Positions 1 through 12,805 of a stretch of 64,000 bases of DNA are shown one piece after another. The stretch comes from Prunella strophiata. Lineage: Eukaryota > Chordata > Aves > Passeriformes > Prunellidae. The stretch covers positions 14,445,040 through 14,509,039 of the forward strand of contig JAZBQD010000034.1 of the NCBI GenBank assembly GCA_036583965.1, written 5' to 3'. The translations under genes were made by a program, and so were the position numbers. The notes under the pieces were generated by a model. The model had not been told where the DNA came from and ran no database searches. It was given only the letters and a program-made list of their open reading frames with translations. The number at the start of each line of letters is the position of its first letter. Position 1 is the first letter of the stretch.

Positions 1-3000
1 AATTAACATCCACCCTTCAAAATAAAAGAAAATATTCTGGAAGAATTTTTTTTCCACCTTGTGTCTGCTTTCGATGTCAGTTATTTTGTGACTAAAGTTG
101 AAAATGGATTTTATAATTTTCTAATATCCCCTTATTTTAAAAGAGGAATTTGTTTCAGCACTTTCTAAGCTCCCTTGTATAATTATATGAAAAATAGGAA
201 ATATTCTTCCTCTAGGGAATAAACCAGCTCACGCAGTTAAGAAGAAATTTTCCTTGGAGACAGATAATTTCATAATTAGCCACTACAGGATTTCTGGTGG
301 CTTCCAGCTATTATGGGGAAAAAAAAATATTCAACCAGCCTGACTCATTAGCCTCAAATAACATCACCATAATTGTGTTTGGACTGGACAGTAGTGGGGT
401 GGACAAAAGCTCTGATAAAAATGCCAAAAACCAACCCAGACCACCATTATCATCAACGCCTCCTTTTTCCATTTTTTGTTTTCTTTCATGTTTTAATTGA
501 GTTTATTCTCAATTTCCCCACCAAGTTTATGCTTAATAAATTAAACAACATTTCTATTGGTCAGAACAAGCACTTTCTATGTTTGCTAACTGGAAGATTT
601 TGAGCTTATCTATGTGATCAGGTGACACTTCTGCTACAGATTTGTCTGTCTGTATTGTGACCACACATGTGCAAGATCCAATAACACAGTGACTGATGTT
701 GTAATTTCAATTCTCCTGTTTCTTTGTAAGACCTCAGAAAGTGCTTTAAAACAATCAGGTCTTTCTTGTGCCAAGATGTGCAACTTATCAAAATATGTAA
801 AAGTTCCTTCTTGAAGGAATACAGAATTTCATTGAATGAAAAGAACAAGGGCACGTGGAAAGATGGCTATAGAGCTACAGTGAGAAAAGTATTTGTCCAA
901 CATTATTAGAAGTACTCCAGATTTCTCAAGAGTCTCAAATCCAGACCCTTAGTAACAGATCATCTTTATTCCTCTTCCTGGAAGGTGATAATTTTCACCT
1001 AAACAGATCAACCATTTCTCAGAATATATGCCAGATGTTACAGTAAGACAGAGCTCATATAGCGTTTATAAACATTCTACCTGCACTTCTCACAGTAACT
1101 AAATCAGCTAATTGATTCCTATTGTTATCTGTGCATTAAGCATCCTTCCATCATCACTTCCTGTTCAAGAAAAATGCACAAATCAGTCATATCCTTTAAA
1201 ATGGCATTTGGATTAATTATACTAAATAAATACTGTGACTAACTTCTGCAAGTACAGATGTCAGAAAAATTTGTTTAGAAGTCATTGTTAAGAACCTAAT
1301 CAGTGAAAATCACTTATAAAGACACATGTAAATTGAACAGATTATCTAAAGAAAATAGTGTGCTTGAGACTTCAGTTAAAAGGTTGAGATTTTACATATT
1401 TGCAGTATTTTTCTTACCTCCAGAAACAGGTAACTGATAAAATTTTACTGTGCTGGAATGTTATTCAGTGTTAATGACATACAGTGTTGACCTGTATTTT
1501 TTTTCTATAGTGAAAGGGTGAAACAGTTCCTAAAAAAGCTGTAATAATTTTTACATGACTGCATACATTAATGAGCCTCAATAAATAAAAATATTTGGCT
1601 GACTTCTCTTTAGGAGATTGCCAAGTGCACAGAAACTGCTCATTCCTCAAATGGCACTAATATTTGCTTCTTAGATATTAATTTTGAATGCCTGTACCTA
1701 TGTTAAAATAGTCTTAAGGTAGTTATTTACCATTTCAGAAAAAGGGAAACAATATTCTCTTCATTTCATTGTCATATTGAAAGCTTGTTTGAGAGACAGA
1801 AAGTATCACAAGAAAAAAAGAAAATAAAATATTCTGGGTTTTATAATAGGTAATTCCAAGTTCTCTAAGACAAGCAGTACAAAAGTAACTCTAACATAAT
1901 TTTTTTTCTGTAAACAGATCTTGAATAGAAATGGACTCTAACTTTTAATAGATATTTATAAAAGAAAATGGCCAGAGAATAGTAATTTTTTAATGAATCA
2001 ATCTGCTCAGATTTTTCATCACAAAAAAGCCTGAGAAACAGATCAAATAAAAGCATGATTACAAAAGCAACAGAAATTTTTCATTAAACCTGCAGAACAC
2101 AATATCTGCTTTATGTCTGCATACATTTCAATATTAGCTTTTGATTGCTTGTTGTTATTCATAATGATTTGCAATTCTAATATTTTTTGGGGGAGGAGAA
2201 TCTGTAACTGTTTCAAGGGGCGAAGGGATCATTTGTGACTTATTGTGACTTTGAGTGCACCAAAATGTGAAGGACTGATCTTGAGCCAGGTACAGCACTT
2301 ACACAACAGAGCTCCTGAAAGCATCACTTGTAGTTTATTGTATGGATACACATCACAGAAATAATCTCACTGCCTTTAGAGCACTATTTTAATAATTTTG
2401 TGTTGATAAGAGCCTGGCAGAATATGTGCAGGGCTGGTCAGCTGTTTCCTTGGTCTCCATGGAAATGAGCTCCTCTGGAATAAAACTCCCTTTCAGCTGT
2501 GGTGGGGTGGGCAAGGTCTGAGCCAGGCAGCTCCATGAGGAGCAGGCAAGAGAAACCACAGGAAGATTTCCCATTTCCACAAGTAAACTCCCTTCCTGTC
2601 ATATGTCTCTGACCTCTGATAGAAAATTCTCACTGGCTTATTTCACCATTTTACATGTGCCCTTTCCCCACCCAAAATCTGAACCAGTGTGACCCAGGGT
2701 GTCTTTCTGTCCTGTAAAAAACCATGGCAGTCACATCTGTGCATGGATCATCAGCTGTACCTGAGCTCACAGCACCAGCACACAGCTTACAGTGATTTAT
2801 CAACCTGCCTGACACTGAGGATGGAAGATCTTTGCCTCTGGAGGAATAAATTCACCTTCCTAGTGCCAATACCTGCCGTTGGAATGAGAAAAAACCCCCT
2901 TCATAAGGCAAGGGCATGAGAAGTAAATTCTAGTCCAGAGGAATGACAGGACATTGCTAGTGCATAGAATGAATCCAGTGACAGAATATTCTTTATCAAA

Positions 3001-4900
3001 GAAAGAAGTTGCTTCCAATTAAGTTAGATGCAACATTTACCTTTTATATTAAGTACACATAATTTTCCTTGGATAGAAGATCTGCACAACTCATTTGTCT
3101 ATATTACTCCACTATGTACACACTGCAATTAACACTCATATGTCAATTAAATATTAAATATTGCAGCAATTAAAACCTACAAAATTATACTTGATTAAAA
3201 GAAGTTTTGTTAGTTTTCATTGACCAGGAGAAAGAGAAACACGCAGCGGGGGAAAAAAAAGAGCAAAAAAACCCAACCAATAAACCAAAGCCAACCAGAA
3301 TCCCTTTCATCATGCACATGAACAGAGCTTTCAGTAAAATTTAGCAATTGAGTATCTTTTAAGATCTTGTATAATCTCATTAGACAGGAATATAAGCTAG
3401 AAACAGAAACACGTGAGCAATAAATAATCAAGACAGTAAACATAAAAGATTTATTGGAGAAATTTAGAAGTGTTTGCAAAACTGTAGAAAAGCAAAGTTT
3501 CTCTTAACCAAAGAAATGCACAGCTCTAAAAGCATATTAACAACCCTACATGACTTAATTCCTCATCTCCCAGTCAAAGTTTCAATTTTTTACATTGAAT
3601 TTCAAAGACTGAGACTGTATTTAACACAGCAGCCACCTGACTACAGAAAAGGGGATCCCAGAAAGTTTTGTGGACATCTGATGATCTTCTGTGCTTGTGG
3701 ATAAAAAAGGGCAGTAATAAGAAATCTTCTAAAATACAGGCAAAATATGTTTCCCTATAAAGCTCCAGGAATAAAATTATTACAATCACCTGTGATCACA
3801 TCACAGATTTTGGTTGTGGGGTGTCCTGCAGTTCCTCTGGAACTGTCTGCCTGCCCTCCTCAATTCCCATGGCTGGAGCCATGCTGGTGTTCCCAGCTGG
3901 AGGAAGGCTGAGCTGAAGTCTCCCCCAGTCTGCTACAGGCTGGGGACAGAGACCCTAAAAAAGGGCTCTTCAAACAGTGGTTAAGGCAACTTGGCTTACA
4001 AGGAACTTCTTCATATTTGTGGTTGAAGAAAGACAGAACAGAAAAATCAATGCTGGAATGTGAGAAAGAATCAATCATGGGGGTGCAATGGAGCAGTAAA
4101 TAAACATGCAGCCTGACAGGCTGCTTGGGGCTATCAGGCTGCAATTCTGAAAGGAGCTTTCAGTGCTGCAGTTCATTTTACTTAAGAAGTGAATAGATCT
4201 AAAATCAATGCATCTCTTAAAGAGGTGCTTCTAAACATTATATATGTTTAAGTTATGCTACAAGCACCTAAAGCAGGAAGGGGAGCACACTCAGCCTGCT
4301 CAGGCTGCCACCCTCAGTGCTCAAAGCCAGGGACAGTGGGTTCTTCTGCAAGCTCTTGGGGGCACTACTGAGAATTGGGCTTTCCCCTGTAAGACATGAT
4401 ATTTCTTTGCATTCAAATGTGTCCTGCACACATTATTTCTAAAAAAATCCCCAGAGGTATAAAATGCTTTCTTGAATAGTTTTCCTTTCTCCTTATTTCA
4501 TTAAGGTCATTTTGACAATTTGTGTTACAAAACTGCACGGACACCTTCTCCAAGGGAATTTTTTTTCCCCCAGGTGAATCAGACTCTGTGCTAAGAAGCT
4601 CATTTGTGTCAACTCTTCAAGCAGCTTCCAGCAGAACAGTGGGAGGAAGAGCACAGACAGAAGTTTACTCTCTGCACTGCCTACCCCAGTTGACTCCAAC
4701 ACTGAACACAATCCTTTAGAAACTGTGCAAAAGCTGAGGTTCTTAGCATATTATAAACCACTTAATGTTATTATGACATTAGATAGGAAGTTATTTCTTT
4801 GAGGGAAAAAAAAACAAAACTAAAAGGAAAGTTTTGGAAAAAAGCAGTGTTTCTCTCACTTGAGAACATCAAATTTACAAGTGCTACTCAAAGGCTCTCT
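1..4900. other. Noncoding AT-rich unique DNA
   Basis: No gene is seen. Open frames are short (under 100 codons) on both strands, show no family resemblance and overlap each other at random. The stretch is AT-rich with rare CpG. Slightly GC-richer patches at about 2400-2560, 3820-3960 and 4270-4380 are not CpG islands. An A/C-rich low-complexity stretch lies at about 3249-3296. A perfect short hairpin, an 8 bp stem around one base, is at 4108-4124, and part of its sequence recurs a few bases downstream. I recognise no mobile element here. Confidence 0.6.
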
Positions 4901-4941
4901 GGCACCACTGGGCTTTAGCAGTGCAATATCCCAGAGCGCGG

Positions 4942-4956
4942 GCACTAGATGGCAGT
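4942..4956 (+). promoter_or_regulatory. Candidate CTCF binding site
   Basis: The 15 bases GCACTAGATGGCAGT agree with the CTCF core consensus CCASYAGRKGGCRSY at every position but the first. CTCF is the zinc-finger protein that anchors chromatin loops and insulates domains. The motif reads forward on the plus strand. Just upstream are two CpGs in a GCGCGGG context, unusual in this CpG-poor window. The match to the consensus is seen directly; occupancy is inference. Conservation in other birds and a ChIP peak would be needed to call it a real site. Confidence 0.5.
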
Positions 4957-7802
4957 GTTAGATTTTATTTTGTCATGTGATTGCAGCAACGATCGAGTGG
5001 GCTCCTCTAAGAGAGGAAAACCCTATTTTGAGTTATAAAAGAAGAGAGGTCTCTTTGATCTGGCTAAGAATCATGATCTGAATCTTCCCAACTGATCCAT
5101 CTCTAATCAAGGAAAAATCAGCAGAATACTTTTCCATGAGTTACAAAATGTAGGTGGATGTGATCACTAAGTAGATGAATAAAAAGAATATGTTGTGGTA
5201 AGAGCACAATGTGCAGTAAACCAGTAAGAATTTATTACTGTCTCTTAAAAAACATTTTATGTTATAGTTTCATTACTTCACAGTAAGAAAGAAAATAAAT
5301 GTAAATTTAACAGTCTTCTACCAAACTCTTCCCCTCTCTCTATTCCAGTATTGAGACATCTGAGGACACCAAGTTTCCCCAGACATCATGAATCTCAAAT
5401 TTCACTACAGTCTGGAGAAAGGAAAAGCAATATTTGCACCTAACACATACAACTGCAAAGAAGAAATGTTTTTAGGGCTACTCCTGGGAGAAATGATGTT
5501 AGGAGAGAGTTGAAGGAGAGATAATACAGTTTTATGATATGCAGAAAGCCTGGATTTTTACCAAGACTGTCTTATCAAATCTATTTCACAGAGACTATAG
5601 GAGTGAGCCTGTCTCCCTACACAACAGAAAATGTGTGAAATAAGAGGTAATTTCTTTTAGCTTGCCAGTCTAACAGCAGCAGCAACCATTTTTTCTTTGT
5701 CACTCTCAAATAAGAGCAAGATTCAGACAAAAGTACAGAGATCAGTTCCATGGCCTGGCTTTTTAAGCTGCCCTTGCTGCAAAACACCCTTTTCTTCAAA
5801 CCTCTTTCCTGTTGAATGTTCAAAAGCTTCTTAAAATTTTGTATATATGTCTCTCTGCATTAGAAATCCTTACCTACAGTGATGATCAGACAAATGAATA
5901 ATATTTTGTAAGTAAAATCAACTGATCTAATTGTGCTGCCTCACAGTCAAACACTCCTTACTCTGTGCTGCACAGGGAGTGTTAAACATGTTACCCCCCA
6001 TGCTCTCCTTGGGAAACATTCACCAATCTTGTAGGCAAACAGACTTCAAGAATGTTCCCACTAATTCAATAATTGCTTTTTCTTATCATCAGATTTGGAG
6101 AGAATCCCACTATTTAAAGAACATCTAAACCAAACCCAATAAAAAGCTGTTTTCCTTCAGCTGCAGTCATTTTTCTCTTCACAGGCTTAGATAAAACCAC
6201 ATATGCAAGACACAGCAAATTCAGTCTTGTGACTGAGCGACATCAATGATTATTTGAGTGATTCTGACATCAGAGATAATTTTCTCAGAGAAAAATAAGC
6301 TCAAGGTTAAATAATTTCAGAAAGAGGACAGGAGTCCCTGATTTAAATTTTACAACCAACTTCCTAGCTTTCTTGTCTCATGGTTTGCTGCTCTCTAATC
6401 TAAGAATAGCAATCAAATCCAATCTGTCTGGTGGGATGCTATGCTACTTCCTTTTCAAAAGGCATGGGGAAAAAATTTTTGGGATGTTAATCTAATTATC
6501 TGGTGGGAACACCTTAGGCAGTGTGGTCAAAAAGAGGAAAACACAGCAGGAGTTGCAATACAATTGCACCACTGATCACAGATGTTTTCTACCTGTCTAG
6601 GCCAAATTAATCTGTCATCCTTCCTTCCAGCAGCTCTGTGATGGGTCAGATTTTGACTCATTTCCCTAACTTCAACTGTAAAAGAAATATATCAGAAAGA
6701 GAAGGAAACAAAAAGCACATAATTTTATAATAAAATTGAATTTGTCTGAGATTCAAAAAATGGCAGATGGACACTTTGCATTCAGGGCAACTTGGTTTTG
6801 GAAATGCAACCAAGTCACAAAGTTAGGAGGCTGCAAGGATCCCTATGTACTGGTTAGAGGAGATAAAGCTGGGAAGTACATTTCTATTAGCAGTTATGAG
6901 GCATAACTCTCCCATTTGATTATGTGTTACTTATTCCTTGTGCAGCAGGGCCTTGAGGTCTCTTTTTCCATAACTCCCTAAAGAGTTGCAATAACCTTCC
7001 CACCTCCAGGATTCCCTAAAGGGAAATCTGTGAAATCCATAAATCTCAAAACCTGAATTCACTTAGATGATCTCCCTAAAATAAAGACTGCAGAGCATAC
7101 TTCTGTGAGCTGAAGTTCTCCTGAAAATATTGAATTTTAGCTATTTGTGTAGCTTAAAAGAAAGGATCAAACACTTTCCAAATCTGAAATATAGGGATTT
7201 TCAGCACCAGCTATTGAAGAGCTTAAAAAGAGTCAAAGGAAGTTTGAGTCTTTATATGAAAGTTTTGGATTTATGTTCTTGAGAATGACATATTGCCTAC
7301 AGAAGATCAATAGGCAAAGAGAAAGGCAATACCCCAAATACCACCTGCTGTTCTTTTGGAGACATATCTTTGCTCTGGGCAGTCTGCCCAAGAAAGAGCA
7401 AAAGATTTTGTCCAAATATAGATTACATTACATAGCAATTATAGAGCCTTCCTGCTTAAAGCAGAGTCTGAATTTTGCCTCCAAGGCTTATTTTTGACTC
7501 CTTTCACTGCAGTTCAAGGACAGCACCACACCCTGCACTGGTGGCAGTACATCAAAGGGCATTTTGGTTTCATCTGTAGGAGTCAAGTCTCTCAGTCCCT
7601 AAAACAATAATTCATCTTGGATTCTTCATTAAATGACATGCCAGAAAAGTCCATGCTAAGCTTCTCTCCAAAGCAGACATCAATAATATTATATACCACT
7701 GGTTTAAAAAGCATCTCAGTGAAAAAAGCCCCAAGAAACAGAGCAAGGACCAAAGATTAAAGTTGTCCTTTCAATTCAAAATCAAGGAATAAATCTTATG
7801 GT
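4957..7802. other. Noncoding AT-rich unique DNA
   Basis: No gene or recognisable transposon is seen. Open frames are short and on both strands at random. Base composition is AT-rich throughout and CpG is scarce. Confidence 0.55.
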
Positions 7803-7912
7803 GGGGTTTTTTTTTGTTGTTGTTGTTGTGGGTTTTTTTACTTATTTATTTTTTAATGAAGGTTTTAAAGATGCAAACAAAACACCAAAACCCAACACAC
7901 AAGCCAAACCCC
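7803..7912. repeat. T/G tract facing an A/C tract, possible hairpin
   Basis: Positions 7803-7839 are T/G-rich: a T run, then about four GTT units, then GGG and another T run. Positions 7874-7912 are A/C-rich (CAAAC and CCAAAA type words). The two are roughly complementary in composition and in order of blocks, so the pair could fold as an imperfect stem with a loop of about 34 bases. It is most likely low-complexity DNA rather than an RNA gene. Confidence 0.5.
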
Positions 7913-9448
7913 AGACTTGGATATCTCCTTGATAAAGACTACATTGCTCCTATGACTTAAACTTCCATAAAAGTTCTACTACAATGAAACTGTAGTTCCA
8001 GTTCTCATGTAGCTTTAATAAATAAAGGATGTAAATAAGGACATGCTTATAGGGACTTATGGACCTTTTATTGGATTGACTGATGGATCCAGGGGGAAAA
8101 AAAAGATAAGCTTTCAGGCACTTGTTAACCAAAGCAAAGCCCTTTAGTTAAGAACACAATATGATAATTCTGATGGTCAAAATAGTAGAAGGTAACATAT
8201 TTATTAGATTTTATTTATTTATATGTTCTTGTTTTTTACTATTTTATTACTCAGAGGATTAAATCTGGACACTTGAATACTCAGTTCTGTTTGATAGACT
8301 ACAAAAAGCTTCTATGAGACTTTAATAATGAGAAGTTAAAAGTAAGAAGGAACAAAACCCTCTCAGATGATTGGGGTCACAGGGCAGGGGCACTTCTGAC
8401 CATGATTGCAGCAGACCTTGGAGGGGGCTCCAGAGGCTGCCCCTGCTCTGCTCTGCAGGGCATCCCACAGCTGATACCTGAAGGATGTGCATTCAAAGCA
8501 TCTGGTAGGCCAGAATTCCTAAAGGGCTTATAAGTAACACAACAGTTTGGGAAGGCACTTTAAGTCCAAGGTCAAACCAGCCATTTAAGAGTCTCTTATG
8601 AGAAAAGCTCAGGTTCTTTTTCTCCTGATTACTGAGACACTTCAGTAAGAGGACCTGGGGTGATGTTGCAAGAAAGCTGGGGAAGGTATTGAAAAGCCAA
8701 GTATGCAGGATATTTCTGTGGATGTAGCAATCTATTTATGCTGTTTTGTGCTATCTGTTGCTCTGCAAATACTAATCTGCAACTGCCTGTCTTTATAGTA
8801 ATGCACATTGCATCCTTGTTACTGTATGAGGCACAACATCAAGCTGAAACACTCACCTAACTCAAACATGAGCTTTGTAGGCACTGAGACTTCAGAGTAA
8901 GGTATCTGAATGCACTAAATTAAACATATAAAAAGTTAAATTGCACCAGTATTCAGACTTTAAGGTATCAGTGCTGTATCACAGCAAATGCCTCCTGAAA
9001 ACCCTGTGCACAGACAAAGTAGGTTTCCAAAAAGCTCTGAACCCCCATGAAAGTAACAGAGCTAACAACAGCTTGTGAAGAAGCGGTGTGTTAAGCACTA
9101 ATTATTGAAAACATTAGCTTGTGTGCTTGCTCCAAGCAAGAGTATTCCAAAGCATTCCATTAAAAAAAGTAAATTCTAAAAATACAGAAAAACCCCAGAC
9201 ATTTGGTAAATCTTCTAGCTTCTAAATTAAAATTGGATTTCCTGAGGGCACCACATGTGTTCTTATTGACAGTGCTTTCAATGACAAATATTTTGAAGTA
9301 TTAAGCAGCAGCAATGAAGGTGCCATAGCTAAGGCTGAGCTGGATCTTGTTCAGCAGAGCCCAAGGTGGGACAAAGGTTAAAGCTACCATGTCTCTGAAT
9401 GGCCACTGCTCTCCTTGCAACACAGCCATAGACAAGTGAGTAGCCTTC
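7913..9448. other. Noncoding unique DNA
   Basis: No gene is seen. A modestly GC-rich patch at about 8365-8480 has few CpGs and no convincing frame. The segment 9300-9440 is somewhat GC-richer than its surroundings and directly precedes a long A/C low-complexity tract. It may be an unrecognised repeat. Confidence 0.5.
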
Positions 9449-9612
9449 AAAAAACCAAATCAAAACAAACAAACAAAACACCAAAAAGAACAAAAAACCA
9501 AAACCAAAAGCAACACCCCCCCCCAGCAGACCAACCCCCCCCCCCCCCAAAAAAAAAAAAAAACCAAAAAAATAAAAAGAAAACAAAGCAATCAACCAAA
9601 CCCCAAAAATCC
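9449..9612 (+). repeat. A/C-rich low-complexity tract with C14-A15 run
   Basis: About 160 bases are almost only A and C on the plus strand. Inside are a run of 14 C at 9535-9548 directly followed by 15 A at 9549-9563, and many AAAC and CCAAAA words. Open frames across it (lysine/proline-rich on one strand, phenylalanine/glycine-rich on the other) are artefacts of composition. The exact homopolymer lengths may be unreliable in sequencing. Confidence 0.85.
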
Positions 9613-9734
9613 CAACTTTATTGAGCTACAATTGGTGCAGTTTCTTTAAACAGCCCAATGCAAGAGATCAGTCTGGAATAGGTGGGGCAGGTATAATGCA
9701 CAGCTCAGAACTGCCTGTTTATCTTTGCATTTTG

Positions 9735-9960
9735 AAATAGATTAATACATTATATACCAACTGATTATCCAAACCATTTATTCAGTATTAAGGAACATTA
9801 AAAACCTACATCATGCGTAACCGCTAATCAGCAACAAATTCAAACTTAATAAACTGGTATTTAATTGTATCTTGTTAAATTTAGCAGCTATCTTAATCAT
9901 AATTAAAAGCATTTCTAAGATGCATTTTAAATCATTACCAAAACCTCTTGCTAGTCCATT
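9735..9960. other. Candidate conserved noncoding block, TAAT-rich
   Basis: An AT-rich but not simple-repeat stretch with many homeodomain-type cores (ATTAAT, TAATCA, TAATTG, TAATTA) and an isolated pair of CpGs near 9816-9823. High-complexity, TAAT-dense sequence free of transposon traces is typical of conserved developmental enhancers in vertebrates. That typical picture is known; its application here is inference from composition only. Confidence 0.2.
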
Positions 9961-10904
9961 TCCAAGCTGAAAATAAAATGATCAGAAGTTCCTATTGATT
10001 TTTTTCCTTCTCCAAACTGATGGCAGTAATTTATACACAACCCTATCTCTGCCCCAGTAACCATGATTAACCCACATCAGCCAGTGCCAGAAAAGCTGTC
10101 CAAGGTGACAGCCAAGACAATAAAATATAACTACACTACCAACAGCAATAAAATGCTTTGCCTCACTGCACTGATTTCTTTGGGGCCTCACCTGGCCAGC
10201 AGCACTGTAGTGCTTCAGTTCTGTGCAGGGTTCTGGGTACATGACTCTGCAATGCTCCTCTGGGTTGTGTAAAAATGAAATACTGCAAAATGGGGCATGT
10301 AACTCACAGAAGTCAGCCTTAAGGAAAAGGACAAGGACCTTGGATTTACAGATCCTTTCATGCCAGCAATAAAGGATTGCAAGGTTCTGTCAGATTGAGG
10401 CAGCTGGATGTTTATAATTGCCCTGTAGTCTTTTCATCAGAGATGAGGAAGAGCTTTGGAGGTGATGTGCAGTCACTGCCCCAAAGCCTGGCTGGTTCTT
10501 GCTGTCCCCAGGAATGGTCTGAGCACTGTCCATACACCTCCAGGGGAAGGAGGGATGCAGCTGCACATGGCACAGAGAGAGCTGGTAACTGCTGCCACAG
10601 CCCATGGAGAGAGCTCCTGTGCCCCTGCTGTGGCAGCAGATCCTGGACAGAGCAGGCACAAATCTCCTGCACTTCCTGCAGTTCTGCTGCTAAGGGGCCT
10701 CTGTAAGTAACCTACCCTGAATTTATTTGGACACAGATCTAGATGCATTTTGTAATACATTTACATTATATCCATGGACAGGATTTTTTTTTTTTTTTTT
10801 GTTTAGAACACTTTTCCTGTTTGCTCTATTGTGGTATAGATCTGTCTGTATTAAAGCTCATTTAATACACTAGGGCTCATACTTAAGTCTGGAATTCTTT
10901 CAAG
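9961..10904. other. Noncoding DNA with a GC-richer patch
   Basis: No gene is supported. Several overlapping frames of 69-109 codons lie on both strands at about 10377-10760, caused by a GC-richer patch with fewer stops. They overlap each other, resemble no family I know and have no CpG island or promoter. A run of 17 T is at 10784-10800. Confidence 0.5.
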
Positions 10905-11170
10905 TCTCCTTTATTATTTGTTCCACATCCTCTGCTGCTCCAAATTTAGTTTAATAAGCAACTAACTAGTTCACTCTCCCCATCAGTCATGTATATACAT
11001 TAGATACTGACTATGTTCAAGGACTACCCCTTTGGGAACCCTGCTTAATACTTTTCTCCAATTTAGAAGAGCCTTTCTGACAAGCAATTGCTTGTTCCAA
11101 TTTTTGTTTTTAGCTGTCTTTATCCTCTGTATCCACTCTGATGTCCTCCCTTGACTAGCTGCAGCTTTCA
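10905..11170 (-). mobile_element. Ancient CR1-like LINE fragment, reverse transcriptase part
   Basis: A decayed piece of a CR1/L3-type non-LTR retrotransposon, antisense to the plus strand. Minus-strand translation at 11045-10986 reads SRVPKGVVLEHSQYLMYIHD, which lines up with the family motif of type SGVPQGSVLGP followed by an F-I-N-D like tail in the reverse transcriptase palm. Upstream residues W-I-Q-R and N-W-R fit the same domain. Plus-strand words near 11010-11075 also match antisense CR1/L3 repeats I know. The frame has lost its key residues and is not functional. It is 5' and 3' truncated with fuzzy ends. Its heavy decay suggests great age compared with the CR1 tips at 16968 and 39811. 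Confidence 0.75.
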
Positions 11171-12805
11171 GTTTAAGCAGAAGACTGTGAAGAGGATTCC
11201 AAATCCATGAATTAAGCTGTACACAGTGCTCTGTGAAGGCCATTGCCCTGTCTTCAAAAAAAGCAGAGAGAAAAGTTTCACTGTTCCTGCAGTGCTGCTT
11301 CTGTGATCACGCTGGCTGGGTCCTCCAAGGTTAATGGAAGAAGTTACAAATGTTTCAGCTTTTGTTTCTTTCAAACATGTTCAGAGGGATTCTACTCTGG
11401 GCAACATCAAATTATCCACAGAGTAACTCCATGGGTTTCAAACACTTAGTGTGTCCCACACCTCTTCCCTACCATGGATGTCTAAGTTCAAAACCTGATC
11501 TTGTGGATTCTAGCATTTAGCACAGTAACAAACTAATATGCCTCCTCACTGGTTCAGGGAGCAAGACTTTTCTTCAAAAAACCCACAAACAAAACAACCA
11601 AACAAGAAAGGGACTCTAATGCAAACCCTATGCCTGGAACAAGGACATGACATGCTTAGGATTTGTTGTGCAGAAAAGAGTTCAAGTTGAGAATTTTGCC
11701 CTAAGGGACAGCCACTACCCTTAATCTGTGCCTCCAGCTTCCAGCAGCATCACTGCAATTTGAAGCAGTTGGACTTTTAAGATGCCTGTATCCAGCCAGC
11801 CTTCATGACTATTTCAAGTCTCTGTCAGGGCTCTCTAATGATTTGTACCCAGAACATCTGCCACCTCTTGTTCAGCTGTACATCTTTTGTGTGGCCTCAG
11901 AGAGCATCCTGCTTCTCTGCAAATGCTGAGCCTAAGTGCACATGTAAAGATGGTGAAAATTGTTCCCAAAACTACCAAACACTTAACTCACTTCTCTCTC
12001 TGGGCATCTTAGTGGCATTACAAGAAACCAACCATGTATTTGCTACTATTTTGCATGGAATTAATTTGACATGGAAACAATAATCTAATATAGCCAAGAC
12101 ACCAACATTTGTGAAAGCTTTTCTCAGCATTATTTCCCTACATTGGGAGACAATGTAAGCTCTTTCTCCTTGTGTGAAACCATAGGAGGATCCTTGAAAA
12201 AACAGTATAAATACATCTGGGAGTGAAGTGGCAGAAGGAAAGAATGGAGACAAAAGTGAAGTATGAGAGCAATTCCTCTGTGCCCCTTGTTTTGGATTCT
12301 GTGATGCAGTCACAGTAATGTTGCTTTAGGCTGAAGAAGAAAGGAAACTGGATACAAGGAGATTATATCATGCCATGTGATCTGACCAAGGAAATCCTTG
12401 TGGAAAACTAAAAACCAGGCACCTTACAAGATAAAGTGCCTTTAATATAAGTGTTGCATAAAAATCCCTTCCCTTTTCCTCCAGGAAACTTGCATACAGA
12501 ATCCCCTTAAATCCAAGGAATTACTCCTCTTCACTTTGCATTCAGCAGCGGGCAGGAGAGAAAAGATAAATCAATAAGAGCTCTCTGTGCTATTAAGAGG
12601 TTTGCTGCAACATTTACATGAAACCAAAAATGAGTCAAATCAAGACTGCCAGTAGAAGGCACATCTTAGTTGTTGGACATATGGGGAACAGGTCTAATAA
12701 AATGAGAAGGCAGCACCTCATTGGAAAAGGTGAATGAGGTCCTCCACCACCTGCATTCTCCTCTAAATCTCACTTCAAAAAGGATAAATTAAGTGCCTGT
12801 GCAGA
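11171..12805. other. Noncoding unique DNA
   Basis: No gene is seen. Frames of up to 113 codons on the minus strand near 11972-12313 show no domain. A short A/C-rich tract lies at about 11572-11605. No other repeat was recognised. Confidence 0.5.

Noticed and set aside
9415..9624. Lysine/proline-rich frame and its phenylalanine/glycine-rich antisense partner
   Set aside because: Direct translation of an A/C low-complexity tract.
10377..10760. Stack of frames of 84-109 codons on both strands
   Set aside because: They overlap one another in many frames, which is what a stop-poor GC-richer patch gives; no family resemblance.
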